Assembly: GCF_003946545.1 (NCBI RefSeq)
Contig: NZ_RHOA01000002.1
Span: forward strand, 186,001 to 250,000
DNA: 64,000 bases
From: Levilactobacillus tangyuanensis
GTDB taxonomy: Bacteria > Bacillota > Bacilli > Lactobacillales > Lactobacillaceae
Direction: 5' to 3'
Shown here: positions 17,089 to 25,534 of the stretch, one piece after another
Numbering within the stretch: position 1 is the first letter of the stretch
Layout: every line of letters begins with the position of its first letter
Notes under the pieces: model-generated
Told to the model about the DNA's origin: nothing
What the model saw: the letters and a program-made list of their open reading frames with translations, nothing else
Databases searched by the model: none
Program-made: the position numbers and the translations under genes

Positions 17089-17205
17089 GACCGTCATCCC
17101 CTTCCGTGATCTTTTCATTATTTTACCAATATTTGCCAAGAAAAACCAATGGCTGTCATAAAAGTAACGTTTTGTTTAAGACATTTAATGGCATTGCAAC
17201 TGGTC

Positions 17206-17222
17206 TGTTACACAACTGTCAC
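17206..17222 (+). promoter_or_regulatory. WalR-like direct repeat upstream of the NlpC/P60 gene
   Basis: TGTTAC-N5-TGTCAC, one mismatch from the TGTWAH-N5-TGTWAH box of the WalRK (YycFG) system, which controls cell-wall hydrolases in Firmicutes. It lies about 50 bp before the start codon. Confidence 0.45.
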
Positions 17223-17273
17223 ATTACATTGGTATTCTTGAACTTGTAAAAATCATGAGGGGTGTTTATTAGA

Positions 17274-17744
17274 ATGAAGAAAGTTATTAAAACAATTGCA
17301 TCAATTGCACTAGTTTTTGTCGGGTTCGTCGCTTTTAACACCAGTAACACAACGACTGCTTCCGCCGCTAGCGACACGACTTACAAGTCCGTTTACAAAG
17401 TTGCTAAGGCTCACATGGGTGCCCGCTACTCTTGGGGCGCTACTGGTCCTTCTTCCTTTGACTGTTCAGGTTTTACCAGTTACGTTTACAAGAAGGGCGC
17501 TAAGATTAAGTTAGCCCGGACTGCCCAAGCGCAATACAACTCACTGAAGCACGTGACCTACAAGAACATCCAAAAGGGTGACTTGGTCTTCTTCGGTGGT
17601 AGCAAATGGTCCATTTCCCACGTTGGCTTATACGTCGGCGGTGGCAAGATGATCGATGCTCAAAACCGTGGTGTTGTTCGCGAAGCTGTCCACGCTCCTT
17701 GGTGGCATGCTGTTGGTTACGCCCGCGTCGCTGACGCTAACTAA
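17274..17744 (+). CDS. Secreted NlpC/P60 endopeptidase
   Basis: A 156-residue secreted peptidoglycan endopeptidase of the gamma-D-Glu-diamino acid type. The signal peptide (about 1-31, ending ASA) is followed directly by an NlpC/P60 domain. Catalytic Cys64 is in FDCSGF, His116 in SHVGLY, and a third polar residue is expected in the HAPWWHAVG region. There is no LysM or SH3 domain, so wall targeting must come from charge or elsewhere. ATG 17274 is preceded by GAGGGG at 12 nt. The gene is monocistronic with a terminator downstream and a WalR-like box upstream. Codon use looks biased to highly expressed forms. Confidence 0.88.
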   Translation: MKKVIKTIASIALVFVGFVAFNTSNTTTASAASDTTYKSVYKVAKAHMGARYSWGATGPSSFDCSGFTSYVYKKGAKIKLARTAQAQYNSLKHVTYKNIQKGDLVFFGGSKWSISHVGLYVGGGKMIDAQNRGVVREAVHAPWWHAVGYARVADAN

Positions 17745-17791
17745 TTATTCATTGAACCTCATGATTTCAATTGAACGATTTAAATAAGTTA

Positions 17792-17834
17792 AACCGCTGT
17801 TCGCAAGTAATCGACTTGGAACGGCGGTTTTTTT
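17792..17834 (+). terminator. Terminator of the NlpC/P60 gene
   Basis: AACCGCTGTTC / GAACGGCGGTT stem (one G-U) with a seven-T tail. Confidence 0.8.
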
Positions 17835-17887
17835 GATCAAAAAGAGGCCAATCGCTGTTGGCCCCATTAACCCGAATGATTATTTTA

Positions 17888-18328
17888 TTACCGATGACTG
17901 GCGGCATACTCGGCCGTCTGGTGTTCAATACCAGCCTCCATGAACGTCTCACCCACCGGGACGAACCCCAGTTGACGGTAGAAGTCCAATGCGGTGACTT
18001 GCGCATCCAATTCGATATGGGCCACACCAGAAGCCTCGGCATCGTGAATGATTTGTTGGATTAAGGTTCCCGCATACCCTTTTTTCCGGGCATCAGCCAC
18101 CGTAGCAACCCGTTGAATCTTTAGGCGGTTGCCGGCCAACATGTCTAGCCGAGCCGTTGTAACCGGTTCGTCCGCCACATACCCGACGTAGTGCATCTTA
18201 TCCTCATCGGTTCCATCTAGCTCCAGTTTGGGGTCAATCCCCTGTTCATTAATAAATACCGCCTTACGAATCGCTAAGGCATCGTCATAACAGGGATTCA
18301 ATTTCCCCCACGCACGTCGACATTCCAT
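17888..18328 (-). CDS. GNAT family N-acetyltransferase
   Basis: A 146-residue GNAT of the ElaA/YjcF-like group. AIRKAVFINEQGID near residue 19 and the acetyl-CoA loop ARKKGYAGTLIQQI near 80 are visible, and the C-terminal FYRQLGFVPVGETFMEAGIEH (split: FYRQLGFVPVG, then ETFMEAGIEH) is the usual closing strand and His. Start ATG 18328 has GGGAGG 8 nt upstream. It follows the histidine phosphatase gene by 14 bp, so the two form an operon. Substrate unknown. Confidence 0.83.
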   Translation of the reverse strand: MECRRAWGKLNPCYDDALAIRKAVFINEQGIDPKLELDGTDEDKMHYVGYVADEPVTTARLDMLAGNRLKIQRVATVADARKKGYAGTLIQQIIHDAEASGVAHIELDAQVTALDFYRQLGFVPVGETFMEAGIEHQTAEYAASHR

Positions 18329-18342
18329 TGAGTCGGCCTCCC

Positions 18343-19008
18343 TTAATCCTTTTGATTGTAACTTAATACCTGAACATCATCTGGCGTCAGTAATAGGGTC
18401 GTCACGCTGCCATTGGCTGGCCGGACGCTCAGGTCATACTTGCCTTGACCATATCGTTCCATCAGGCTCAACAGGGTATTTCCATGACTAATCAAGAGGA
18501 CATTGTCACCATCCTTCAGCTTGGGTGACCGGCGAATCAGGTCAAACCCTTGGTCAACCCGATTCCAGTATTCTTGATTATCCTCCGCTTGATGGAAGGG
18601 ATCGGCGGCCTTTAAAAAATCCTTCGCCTTGCCAATCGAGTACTTTTCCTCGATGGCCTTAAAGGTCGGGACTCCATGGGGCGCACCGGCAACATACCAG
18701 GCCTGTGCCATGTCGGTTCCCTCATAGTAGCCATAGAATTCCTCACGGAAGAATGGCGCCGACGTCAGCTCGGCAGCCGGGACACTGTGATTGGCTGCCA
18801 GAATCGTCTTAGCGGTCTGTTCCGCTCTGGTGGTGTCGCTGCAGTAGGCCGCGGCGAAATCGACGTCTTGGAGCCGTTTACCGGCATCTCTGGCGTCGGC
18901 CATCCCCGCCTCGGTCAGGGGTGAATTGCTCCACCCTTGTAACTTGTTATAAATGTTGAAATAGGTCTGTCCGTGACGCACGACATACAGGGTTATCTGC
19001 TTGTCCAT
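18343..19008 (-). CDS. Histidine phosphatase (phosphoglycerate mutase-like) family protein
   Basis: A 221-residue member of the histidine phosphatase superfamily. The phosphate-accepting motif VVRHGQTYFN is at residues 8-17, and the second catalytic His is in LISHGNTLLSL. An Arg in YCSDTTRAEQTA completes the phosphate pocket. Members in lactobacilli dephosphorylate small sugar phosphates or act as general phosphatases; true mutase activity is unlikely because the cofactor-dependent mutases are larger. I prefer the ATG at 19008 over a GTG four codons upstream. It heads a two-gene operon with a GNAT gene. Confidence 0.83.
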   Translation of the reverse strand: MDKQITLYVVRHGQTYFNIYNKLQGWSNSPLTEAGMADARDAGKRLQDVDFAAAYCSDTTRAEQTAKTILAANHSVPAAELTSAPFFREEFYGYYEGTDMAQAWYVAGAPHGVPTFKAIEEKYSIGKAKDFLKAADPFHQAEDNQEYWNRVDQGFDLIRRSPKLKDGDNVLLISHGNTLLSLMERYGQGKYDLSVRPANGSVTTLLLTPDDVQVLSYNQKD

Positions 19009-19171
19009 CTCGTATTCCACACCTTTCCCATAAACTTATCTCCAGTTTACCAATTTTTCAGTCTGGTTGCCCCTATTTTCCCGTCCGGCGTTAAAGTTTT
19101 CCTAAACTTCGACTGAACATCGGTCCAACCACAAGGAGTTTGCTAACATGGAGAAGACCTGAAACACCGGT

Positions 19172-19204
19172 TCCCGTAGCTTACGGGAGGAACTATGGTA
19201 AAAT
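19172..19204 (+). promoter_or_regulatory. ltaS promoter with palindrome over the -35 region
   Basis: An extended -10 (TGGTAAAAT, 19196-19204) is preceded by the inverted repeat TCCCGTA GCT TACGGGA (19172-19188), which covers the -35 position. No recognisable -35 hexamer is present, so an activator or repressor at the palindrome is plausible. Confidence 0.5.
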
Positions 19205-19240
19205 GAATCTACTTATCCGTAAATGAAGGAGCATAATATC

Positions 19241-21373
19241 TTGGAACGTTTCAAAAGAATCTGGGCCAGAACCGGCACCCGTATGGGCTTTGTTACCCTG
19301 CTGGTCGTTCTCTTCTGGCTTAAGACCCTGCTCGCCTATTTTGTCGACTTTCGACTTAACCTAAGCGACCCCTTTCAGTTTCTCATTGTCCTTTTGAACC
19401 CGATTGCCACGACCCTATTACTCTTCGGTCTGGCCCTGTTCTTCAAGCGGGCCCGCTTCTTCTACCCGTTTCTCTTCTTAATTGATATTCTCAATACACT
19501 GCTCTTATACATTAACGTCATCTACTTCCGTGAATTCACGGACTTCATGACCGTCAGTACGATGCTGGGTTACTCCAAGGTCGATCAAGGACTTTCGGGC
19601 AGTTCCCTGGCGCTGACCTCACCCCACGACATCCTCTACTGGCTCGACCTGGTCCTGGTCCTGGTGTTATTAGCCACCCGGCGAATCTATATTGACCCAC
19701 GACCGTTGAACAAGCGTGTCGGCTTCGCCGTTATGTCCGCCGCCTTTCTCGCCTTTGCGGTGAACCTGACATTGGGTGAAATGGATCGGCCCCAACTGCT
19801 AACTCGGACCTTCGACCGGACGTATGTCGTCAAATACCTCGGCCTCGATGCCTTCACCGTGTACGATGGCATCAAGTCACAGCACACAAGTGAGCTGCGG
19901 TCGCACGCGAAAAAGTCCGAACTGAGCGGGATCCTAAAGTACCTCCACAAGAACTACGCCGCCCCAGACAAGCAGCTTTATGGCGTGGCCAAACAGAAAA
20001 ACGTGATTGTCATTCACCTGGAAAGCTTCCAACAATTTCTGATCAACAAGAAGGTGAATGGCCAAGAGGTTACCCCATTTCTGAACAAGCTCTACAAGAG
20101 TAAGTCCACCTATAGCTTCGATAACTTCTTCCATGAAGTTGGTCAGGGGAAGACCTCCGATGCCGAAACGATGCTAGAAACCGGCACGTACGGTCTGCCA
20201 CAAGGATCATTATTCACCCAACTCGGCAATGACAACACCTTCCAGGCCGCCCCTGCCATTTTTGATCAGCAGGGCTACTCATCTGCCGTCTTCCATGGGA
20301 ACGTGGCTAGCTTCTGGAATCGGAGTAACACGTACAAGAACCTGGGTTACCAGAACTTCTTTGACGCCAGCTACTACGATACGTCTGGTGACAAGTCCTT
20401 GGGCTATGGCCTCAAGGATAAGTTGTTATTCAAGGATTCCGTAAAGTATCTCCAGCACCTGCAACAACCTTTCTACGTGAAGTACCTGACGGTTACCAAC
20501 CATTTCCCATTCACCTTGGATAAGGAAGACTCGACGTTTAAGACGCCGGACACTGGGGATAAGACGGTGGATAACTACTTCAAGACCGCCCACTACCTCG
20601 ACCAATCCATCAAGGAATTCTACGCCTACCTGAACAAATCGGGTCTGGCCAAGAACTCGATGGTCATGATCTATGGGGACCACTACGGTATTTCCAATTC
20701 CTCTAACAAGAGCTTAGCCAAGCTCATGGGCGTCAACCCCGATGACTGGAATGACTACGACAACGCCCAACTCCAACGGGTTCCACTAATGTTTAACATG
20801 CCTGGCTACAAGAAGGGCAAAGTGGAACACACCTATGGTGGTGAAATCGACGTCTTGCCAACCCTGCTGCATTTGATGGGCATTAGCTCAAAGAAGTACC
20901 TGCAGTTTGGGACCGACCTCTTCTCAAAGGATCACAATCCGATTGTTGCCTTCAGAAATCGCGATTGGGAATCCCCCGACTACACGTCCGTTGATGGGAC
21001 CATCTACAGCAACAAGACTCAGCAGGAAATTCACCCAACTGGAAAGCTCAAAGAAAAGATTGACAAGATTCAGAAACACGTCAATCAGGGACTCAACTAT
21101 TCCGACTCTTTGAACCAGAAGAACCTGTTGCGGTTCTATCATCCGAAGGGCTTCAAGGCCGTCGATCCACAGGACTACAACTACGCCGATGGGCTCTCCA
21201 AGGCAGAGAAACTAGAAAAGAAGCTGGGACTGAAGTCGACCAGCCTCTTCTCTCGCAACAGCGACCGGTCAACGGAAAAGCTCTACGTGACCGATGCCCC
21301 AGAGGCCACCCACAAGTCGACGGATTCTAACCGGATTAAGATTACGAACCAAGACGACACGAGTGGTAAGTAA
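19241..21373 (+). CDS. ltaS: Lipoteichoic acid synthase family protein
   Basis: A 710-residue polyglycerolphosphate synthase. Five N-terminal helices (about 15-180) anchor an extracellular sulfatase-type domain. The nucleophile is the Thr in GQGKTSDAE near residue 305, and metal-binding residues are expected in VVIHLESFQ-like and YGDHYG segments (IVIHLESFQQ, MIYGDHYGIS). The enzyme transfers glycerolphosphate from phosphatidylglycerol to a glycolipid anchor. I place the start at TTG 19241, because AAGGAG sits 9 nt before it and overlaps the first codons of the ATG frame at 19223. The tail beyond the sulfatase domain is about 130 residues, charged and variable. Single gene with its own terminator. 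Confidence 0.87.
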   Translation: MERFKRIWARTGTRMGFVTLLVVLFWLKTLLAYFVDFRLNLSDPFQFLIVLLNPIATTLLLFGLALFFKRARFFYPFLFLIDILNTLLLYINVIYFREFTDFMTVSTMLGYSKVDQGLSGSSLALTSPHDILYWLDLVLVLVLLATRRIYIDPRPLNKRVGFAVMSAAFLAFAVNLTLGEMDRPQLLTRTFDRTYVVKYLGLDAFTVYDGIKSQHTSELRSHAKKSELSGILKYLHKNYAAPDKQLYGVAKQKNVIVIHLESFQQFLINKKVNGQEVTPFLNKLYKSKSTYSFDNFFHEVGQGKTSDAETMLETGTYGLPQGSLFTQLGNDNTFQAAPAIFDQQGYSSAVFHGNVASFWNRSNTYKNLGYQNFFDASYYDTSGDKSLGYGLKDKLLFKDSVKYLQHLQQPFYVKYLTVTNHFPFTLDKEDSTFKTPDTGDKTVDNYFKTAHYLDQSIKEFYAYLNKSGLAKNSMVMIYGDHYGISNSSNKSLAKLMGVNPDDWNDYDNAQLQRVPLMFNMPGYKKGKVEHTYGGEIDVLPTLLHLMGISSKKYLQFGTDLFSKDHNPIVAFRNRDWESPDYTSVDGTIYSNKTQQEIHPTGKLKEKIDKIQKHVNQGLNYSDSLNQKNLLRFYHPKGFKAVDPQDYNYADGLSKAEKLEKKLGLKSTSLFSRNSDRSTEKLYVTDAPEATHKSTDSNRIKITNQDDTSGK

Positions 21374-21384
21374 CCCAATCCATT

Positions 21385-21435
21385 AAAAAAGAAGCTGGCC
21401 GTTCGATCTCCGGATCGAGCGGCCAGCTTCTTTTC
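21385..21435. terminator. Bidirectional terminator after ltaS
   Basis: GAAGCTGGCCG / CGGCCAGCTTC stem with inner CGAT/ATCG, A run before and T run after. Confidence 0.88.
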
Positions 21436-21453
21436 ATTTTCGGTTTAAGATGG

Positions 21454-22443
21454 TTATTCTGGAAGTGTCATCGAGGTACTGTGAACGGGACTGCGCCGGG
21501 TAGGAAAGTATTTAGCCATGATGGCCTGAACCGCCACCGGAGCCTCGCCATAACCGACCGCAATCAGCGGTTGCTTTCCTGGATACATGACCCCATCACC
21601 GATGGCGTAGATGCCGGGAACGCTAGTCGCCATCTGCCGATCAACCGCGATAAGTTGTTGGTCGGTTGCCAGGTCGACATCCCAAGCGGCCAGGGCCGAA
21701 TGGTCAGCCGTAAAGCCGTAACTAACCACCAGATCATCCACTCGTTGCTGACGCAACTCATCCGTAACGCCAACCGGTTTCAGGGTAACCAAAACCTTCC
21801 CCGCCGCTTCGCTCACCTCACGAATCAGATAGGGCGTCTTCACCTGCACACTGGACGCCGCAAGCAAGTCCACCATGTGCGGCAAGCCACGAAACTGGCT
21901 GCGGCGGTGAAGTAACGTGACCGACTTGGCCACCGTTGCTAACATCAGTGCCTGGTCAATGGCCGCATCCCCGCCTCCGGCAATCATCACGTCATGCCCC
22001 TTAAAAGCAGCTAGATTGGGAATACTGTAGAATAGCTTTTTCCCCGTTAGGGCCTCTGCCCCTGGAACGGCTAGTTTCCGCGGAGCAAAGGCACCGTTTC
22101 CCACAGCCACAATCACCGCACGGGTCTGGGTCGTTTCCTGATTGGTTTGTACCAAGAAGCCTGCGGCATTCGCCGTAACGTTGGTGACTGCCGCTCCCGT
22201 CTTGATTGCCAACGGGAACTGGTTCAGCTGCGCTTGTTGTTGCTGAATCAGATTGCGGCCAGAGATGGCGGGAAAACCGGCAATATCCAAAATTTGCTTC
22301 TCCGGATACAGAGCGGCTACCTGGCCACCCAGGTTGGGCAGGCTTTCCACAATCTGAGCCTTGGCGTTGTGCATGCCTGCATAAACGCCGGCAAAGATTC
22401 CGGCGGGACCCCCGCCAATAATTGTTAGGTCATAGTTTTCCAT
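21454..22443 (-). CDS. Ferredoxin/flavodoxin-NADP+ reductase (TrxB-like type)
   Basis: A 329-residue flavoprotein of the thioredoxin-reductase-like ferredoxin-NADP reductase class (YumC). The FAD loop IIGGGPAGIFAG is at residues 7-18 and the NADPH loop IAGGGDAAIDQA near 155, with GDGVMYPG near the C-terminus binding FAD. It has no CxxC pair, which separates it from thioredoxin reductase. The enzyme supplies reduced ferredoxin or flavodoxin from NADPH. The correct start is ATG 22443 with TGGAG upstream; the 120 extra residues of the longer open frame are antisense to the neighbouring gene and spurious. Divergent from a DUF915 gene 46 bp away. Confidence 0.87.
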   Translation of the reverse strand: MENYDLTIIGGGPAGIFAGVYAGMHNAKAQIVESLPNLGGQVAALYPEKQILDIAGFPAISGRNLIQQQQAQLNQFPLAIKTGAAVTNVTANAAGFLVQTNQETTQTRAVIVAVGNGAFAPRKLAVPGAEALTGKKLFYSIPNLAAFKGHDVMIAGGGDAAIDQALMLATVAKSVTLLHRRSQFRGLPHMVDLLAASSVQVKTPYLIREVSEAAGKVLVTLKPVGVTDELRQQRVDDLVVSYGFTADHSALAAWDVDLATDQQLIAVDRQMATSVPGIYAIGDGVMYPGKQPLIAVGYGEAPVAVQAIMAKYFPTRRSPVHSTSMTLPE

Positions 22444-22489
22444 ATTATTGCTCCATTTCATTACTTGTTTACTATCGGAGGCGTTCACC

Positions 22490-23248
22490 ATGAAGCATCG
22501 TCGCGGTCTCATCATCACACTAACCTTAGTCATCATCCTGGGCGCCCTTGGCGGTTGGTGGCACTCCCGATGGCGGGTGCTCAGACAAACTCGGGTTCCC
22601 ACCACGCGAACGGCCACGCTTTTCCTACCGGGGACCCAGGGTGCATGGCTTTCCCTGCGGAGCATGGTTGTCAGCCTGAATCGTCCCCACATGGGGCACT
22701 TCACCCTGACAGCCAAAGTTGGGTTCAATGGGGCTGTCACCTGGGATTCCCACGGCCCATTCGACCCACGGAACCCGCTGATTCCCGTCATCTTCAAGGA
22801 CAATACTCATCCGCGCCGGCAGGCCGACCAATTACGAACCGTGTTAACCGTTCTGCACCGTACCTACGGCATTGACCGCGTTAACTTCGTCGGCCACTCA
22901 TCCGGGGGCACCATTGCCTACGATTACCTCAATCAAGCCGAACACGCGCCGGTCACGGTCGACCGGCTGGTCTGCATTGGTGCCGACTTTCCAGAACGCA
23001 CACCGCTACGTTATCATTACCCACACCTTCATGTTCTAAACATGGCCGGTAGCATCGGCCGTTTCGGCAACGACAGTGAGGTGCCCGTTGACACGGCCAC
23101 GCCGATGAAGGCCTTGGTGCAAGGTCGCGTGGCCAGCTATCGCTTCCAACAAGTCACCGGCCCCATTTGGGACACCCAGCACTCGCTGCTGCACGAAAAT
23201 CCTGAGGTCGATCGACAGATGATCCGATTTCTTTATCCGCCGAGCTGA
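22490..23248 (+). CDS. DUF915 alpha/beta hydrolase, membrane-anchored
   Basis: A 252-residue alpha/beta hydrolase of the DUF915 family common in lactobacilli. An N-terminal helix (about 6-24) anchors or exports it. The nucleophile elbow is GHSSGG near residue 142, with an Asp in the SIGRFGNDSEVPVDT region and a late His (DTQHSLLHEN) to complete the triad. Substrate is unknown; relatives are treated as cell-surface lipases or esterases. GGAGG lies 8 nt before ATG 22490. Its 3' end overlaps the convergent prsW-like gene by 16 bp. A paralogue lies at 27147-27962. Confidence 0.83.
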   Translation: MKHRRGLIITLTLVIILGALGGWWHSRWRVLRQTRVPTTRTATLFLPGTQGAWLSLRSMVVSLNRPHMGHFTLTAKVGFNGAVTWDSHGPFDPRNPLIPVIFKDNTHPRRQADQLRTVLTVLHRTYGIDRVNFVGHSSGGTIAYDYLNQAEHAPVTVDRLVCIGADFPERTPLRYHYPHLHVLNMAGSIGRFGNDSEVPVDTATPMKALVQGRVASYRFQQVTGPIWDTQHSLLHENPEVDRQMIRFLYPPS

Positions 23249-24276
23249 CTATGTTTTAAGATTCGCTGGCCCTGCAATGTTCGGGCCTCCCGCAGACCGG
23301 CATTCGTCAACACGAAGATAGCCAGCCACCCAATGCTAATCAATACCCATTGCTGCAAGTAGAGAATATCCAGCAGCGCAAACGGGGCATTCCAATCCCA
23401 TATCGCATGCAGGCCAATCGCCAGCAGATAGAATCGTAGAAACTTTGGGGCAACCATATTGCTACCGGTCACCGGTTCATGGCGTTCCTTGGCCAGGATA
23501 ATCGCCGCCCCCATGATGGCCGACCAGATCGTGTGCGTGCCAATGGCCTGCCAGCTACGCATCAGCAAGGTTACCAGGCCATATTGCCCGGTATACCCCG
23601 CCGTTTCGAACACAGCAAACCCGGCCCCAATTGCCGCCCCAACCAACAAGCCGTTAAAAATATAATTCAAACGGAAGCGATTGATAAAGTAGGCAATGAC
23701 TAACATCTTGGCCGTTTCCTCGATGAACCCAACGATTAAAGCGGACTCCCATGACGTCCCATTCCCCGATGGAATCAAGGAATAAAGAATCATCGTCGCA
23801 ATCAGTGAGAGAATCCCCCCCACGAGAAAGACGGTCATCAATTGGTAAACCGAGATATTGCGAAAGACATTAATTTCAAAAAACATGATTAATAGTGAAA
23901 ACGGTACCGTCAGTGAGCCGATGAAGATCATCCCGGGCACGGCGTTATTGCTCCGAAAGACCAGGAACAGTAGCGCCAACAACACAAAGCTAGACCCTAG
24001 TAGGGCAAATACCCGTGAAAACAGCCAGGGCTTCACAGGAGCCGCTGAGACGGCTTCTAACGATGGTGTGGTCTCCTTGGTCCCAACGATGAAGAGCGCC
24101 TCCGCATCGTCCAAATTATGAGGTTTAAAGACGGAAGAGAACATCGACAACAGGTGAATCTCAACGACCTTGTTTTCTCCAGTCCACTCATTCATTTCCT
24201 TCGTCGCATCATCCAAGAGATGATGTTGGTAGTTAAAATGACGTTTGGTTAATTTTGTTTTTTCCTTATCTGCCAT
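23233..24276 (-). CDS. PrsW family intramembrane metalloprotease
   Basis: A 347-residue membrane protein with about eight helices after a soluble N-terminal stretch of about 95 residues. The PrsW motifs are present: EETAK in GFIEETAKMLVI near residue 190, His in GTHTIWSAIMG, and His in GLHAIWDWN. These residues bind the catalytic zinc in PrsW/CAAX-type proteases. In Bacillus PrsW cleaves an anti-sigma factor; no anti-sigma gene lies here, so its target is unknown. It overlaps the end of the convergent DUF915 gene by 16 bp. Confidence 0.85.
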   Translation of the reverse strand: MADKEKTKLTKRHFNYQHHLLDDATKEMNEWTGENKVVEIHLLSMFSSVFKPHNLDDAEALFIVGTKETTPSLEAVSAAPVKPWLFSRVFALLGSSFVLLALLFLVFRSNNAVPGMIFIGSLTVPFSLLIMFFEINVFRNISVYQLMTVFLVGGILSLIATMILYSLIPSGNGTSWESALIVGFIEETAKMLVIAYFINRFRLNYIFNGLLVGAAIGAGFAVFETAGYTGQYGLVTLLMRSWQAIGTHTIWSAIMGAAIILAKERHEPVTGSNMVAPKFLRFYLLAIGLHAIWDWNAPFALLDILYLQQWVLISIGWLAIFVLTNAGLREARTLQGQRILKHSQLGG

Positions 24277-24367
24277 CCGGCCAGCGCTCCCCTTTTTATT
24301 TCTCCGTTTTGTTTAGATTCATCTTACCCTGATGCGACATATCCAGCAACTTGGTGATCGGGTGAGC

Positions 24368-24396
24368 TTGCTAAATGTAACCAGTTACATTATAGT
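24368..24396 (+). promoter_or_regulatory. Nucleoside hydrolase promoter with cre-like palindrome in the spacer
   Basis: TTGCTA (24368-24373), 17-nt spacer, TATAGT (24391-24396). The spacer is filled by the perfect inverted repeat ATGTAAC CA GTTACAT (24375-24390), one base off the CcpA cre consensus WTGNAANCGNWNNCA (CA in place of CG at the centre). Confidence 0.6.
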
Positions 24397-24445
24397 TGGA
24401 GTAGGCTATTTGGCCAATTACAGATCGAAGGGGAGACATTATATC

Positions 24446-25402
24446 ATGGCAAAACGTAAAATGATTTTAGACTTAGATACTGGGATTGATGATTCCTTAG
24501 CAATTGCTTACGCATTAGGTGCTCCTGATGTGGACTTAATCGGAATTATCGGTTCCTACGGGAACGTGTTGGTCGAACCAGGTGGCCAAAACTCCTTAAA
24601 GATCTTGGAATTACTCGGTCACACCGATATTCCCGTTTATCTAGGTGAAAGTCATTCTTCAACCAGTGACCACTTTGACCGGATGCAAGTTAGTGCTGAC
24701 ATCCACGGTGAAAATGGGATTGGTCAAGTTGAATTACCTGACCCAAAGCGTTCTATCGAAAAAGAATCCGGTGTGGACTTCTTAATTGACGCCGTTCACA
24801 AGTACGGTAAAGATTTGACGTTGGTCCCAACTGGTCCAATGACAAACTTGGCAGCTGCTATCAAGAAGGCCCCAGAAATTGCGACTGAAATTGGTAACGT
24901 CACCTTCATGGGTGGTGCCTTAACCGTTCCTGGTAACGTGACGGCCTATGCCGAAGCCAACATCAACCAAGATGCTGAAGCCGCTAACGCCGTCTTGACG
25001 AGCCCACTTCACTCAACCATGGTTGGGTTGGACGTCACCTTGCGGACCCTCTTAACTAAGAAGGAAACCCAACAATGGCGTGACTTAGGCACTGTTGCCG
25101 GCGAAAAATTTGCCGACATCGTCGACTACTACATCCAAGCCTACGTGGATGTTAATGACAACCTGGGTGGTTGTGCCTTGCATGACCCATTGGCTGTTGG
25201 GGTAGCCCTTGACCCTAGCTTCGTCACCACGATTGACCTAAACATGGTCGTTAACTACAACAAGGAAACTTACGGCCGGACTATCGGTGATGACAATCGT
25301 CTGAACGAGCCAACTAACGTTAAGGTTTCCGTTGCGGTTGACAAGGATCGTTACTTGAAGACCTTCATGGAATACTTGACGGCCCTCTTCAAGGAAAACT
25401 AA
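24446..25402 (+). CDS. Inosine/uridine-preferring nucleoside hydrolase
   Basis: A 318-residue ribonucleoside hydrolase. The calcium-binding N-terminal motif DLDTGIDDS (residues 8-16) and the later PTGPMTNLAAAI and TFMGGALTVPGN segments are the standard family set. It splits nucleosides into base and ribose for salvage. Start ATG 24446 follows AAGGGGAG. Codon use is strongly biased compared with neighbours, which suggests high expression. Monocistronic: own promoter and terminator. The palindrome between -35 and -10 suggests carbon catabolite or other repression. Confidence 0.9.
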   Translation: MAKRKMILDLDTGIDDSLAIAYALGAPDVDLIGIIGSYGNVLVEPGGQNSLKILELLGHTDIPVYLGESHSSTSDHFDRMQVSADIHGENGIGQVELPDPKRSIEKESGVDFLIDAVHKYGKDLTLVPTGPMTNLAAAIKKAPEIATEIGNVTFMGGALTVPGNVTAYAEANINQDAEAANAVLTSPLHSTMVGLDVTLRTLLTKKETQQWRDLGTVAGEKFADIVDYYIQAYVDVNDNLGGCALHDPLAVGVALDPSFVTTIDLNMVVNYNKETYGRTIGDDNRLNEPTNVKVSVAVDKDRYLKTFMEYLTALFKEN

Positions 25403-25417
25403 TTTTACCTTTACTCA

Positions 25418-25451
25418 GGCGTTCGGCACTTCGGTGTCGAGCGCCTTTTTT
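25418..25451 (+). terminator. Terminator of the nucleoside hydrolase gene
   Basis: GGCGTTCG / CGAGCGCC stem followed by six T. Confidence 0.8.
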
Positions 25452-25490
25452 GTTATTTTTCCTAATCACCTCATACCAGCCTAAGGCCAT

Positions 25491-25520
25491 AAAAAAAGCC
25501 TGTGACAATCGTCACGGGCC
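25491..25520 (-). terminator. Terminator of the 217-aa secreted protein gene
   Basis: Minus strand GGCCCGTGAC / GTCACAGGC stem followed by seven T. Confidence 0.8.
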
Positions 25521-25534
25521 TTTACTGAATCCTA

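Noticed and set aside
19149-19163. Four-codon mini-ORF (MEKT) with AAGGAG upstream of ltaS
   Set aside because: It lies upstream of the probable -10 of ltaS and is too short to judge.
22444-22803. 120-residue N-terminal extension of the ferredoxin-NADP reductase
   Set aside because: It is antisense to the DUF915 gene and precedes a normal start with a ribosome site.
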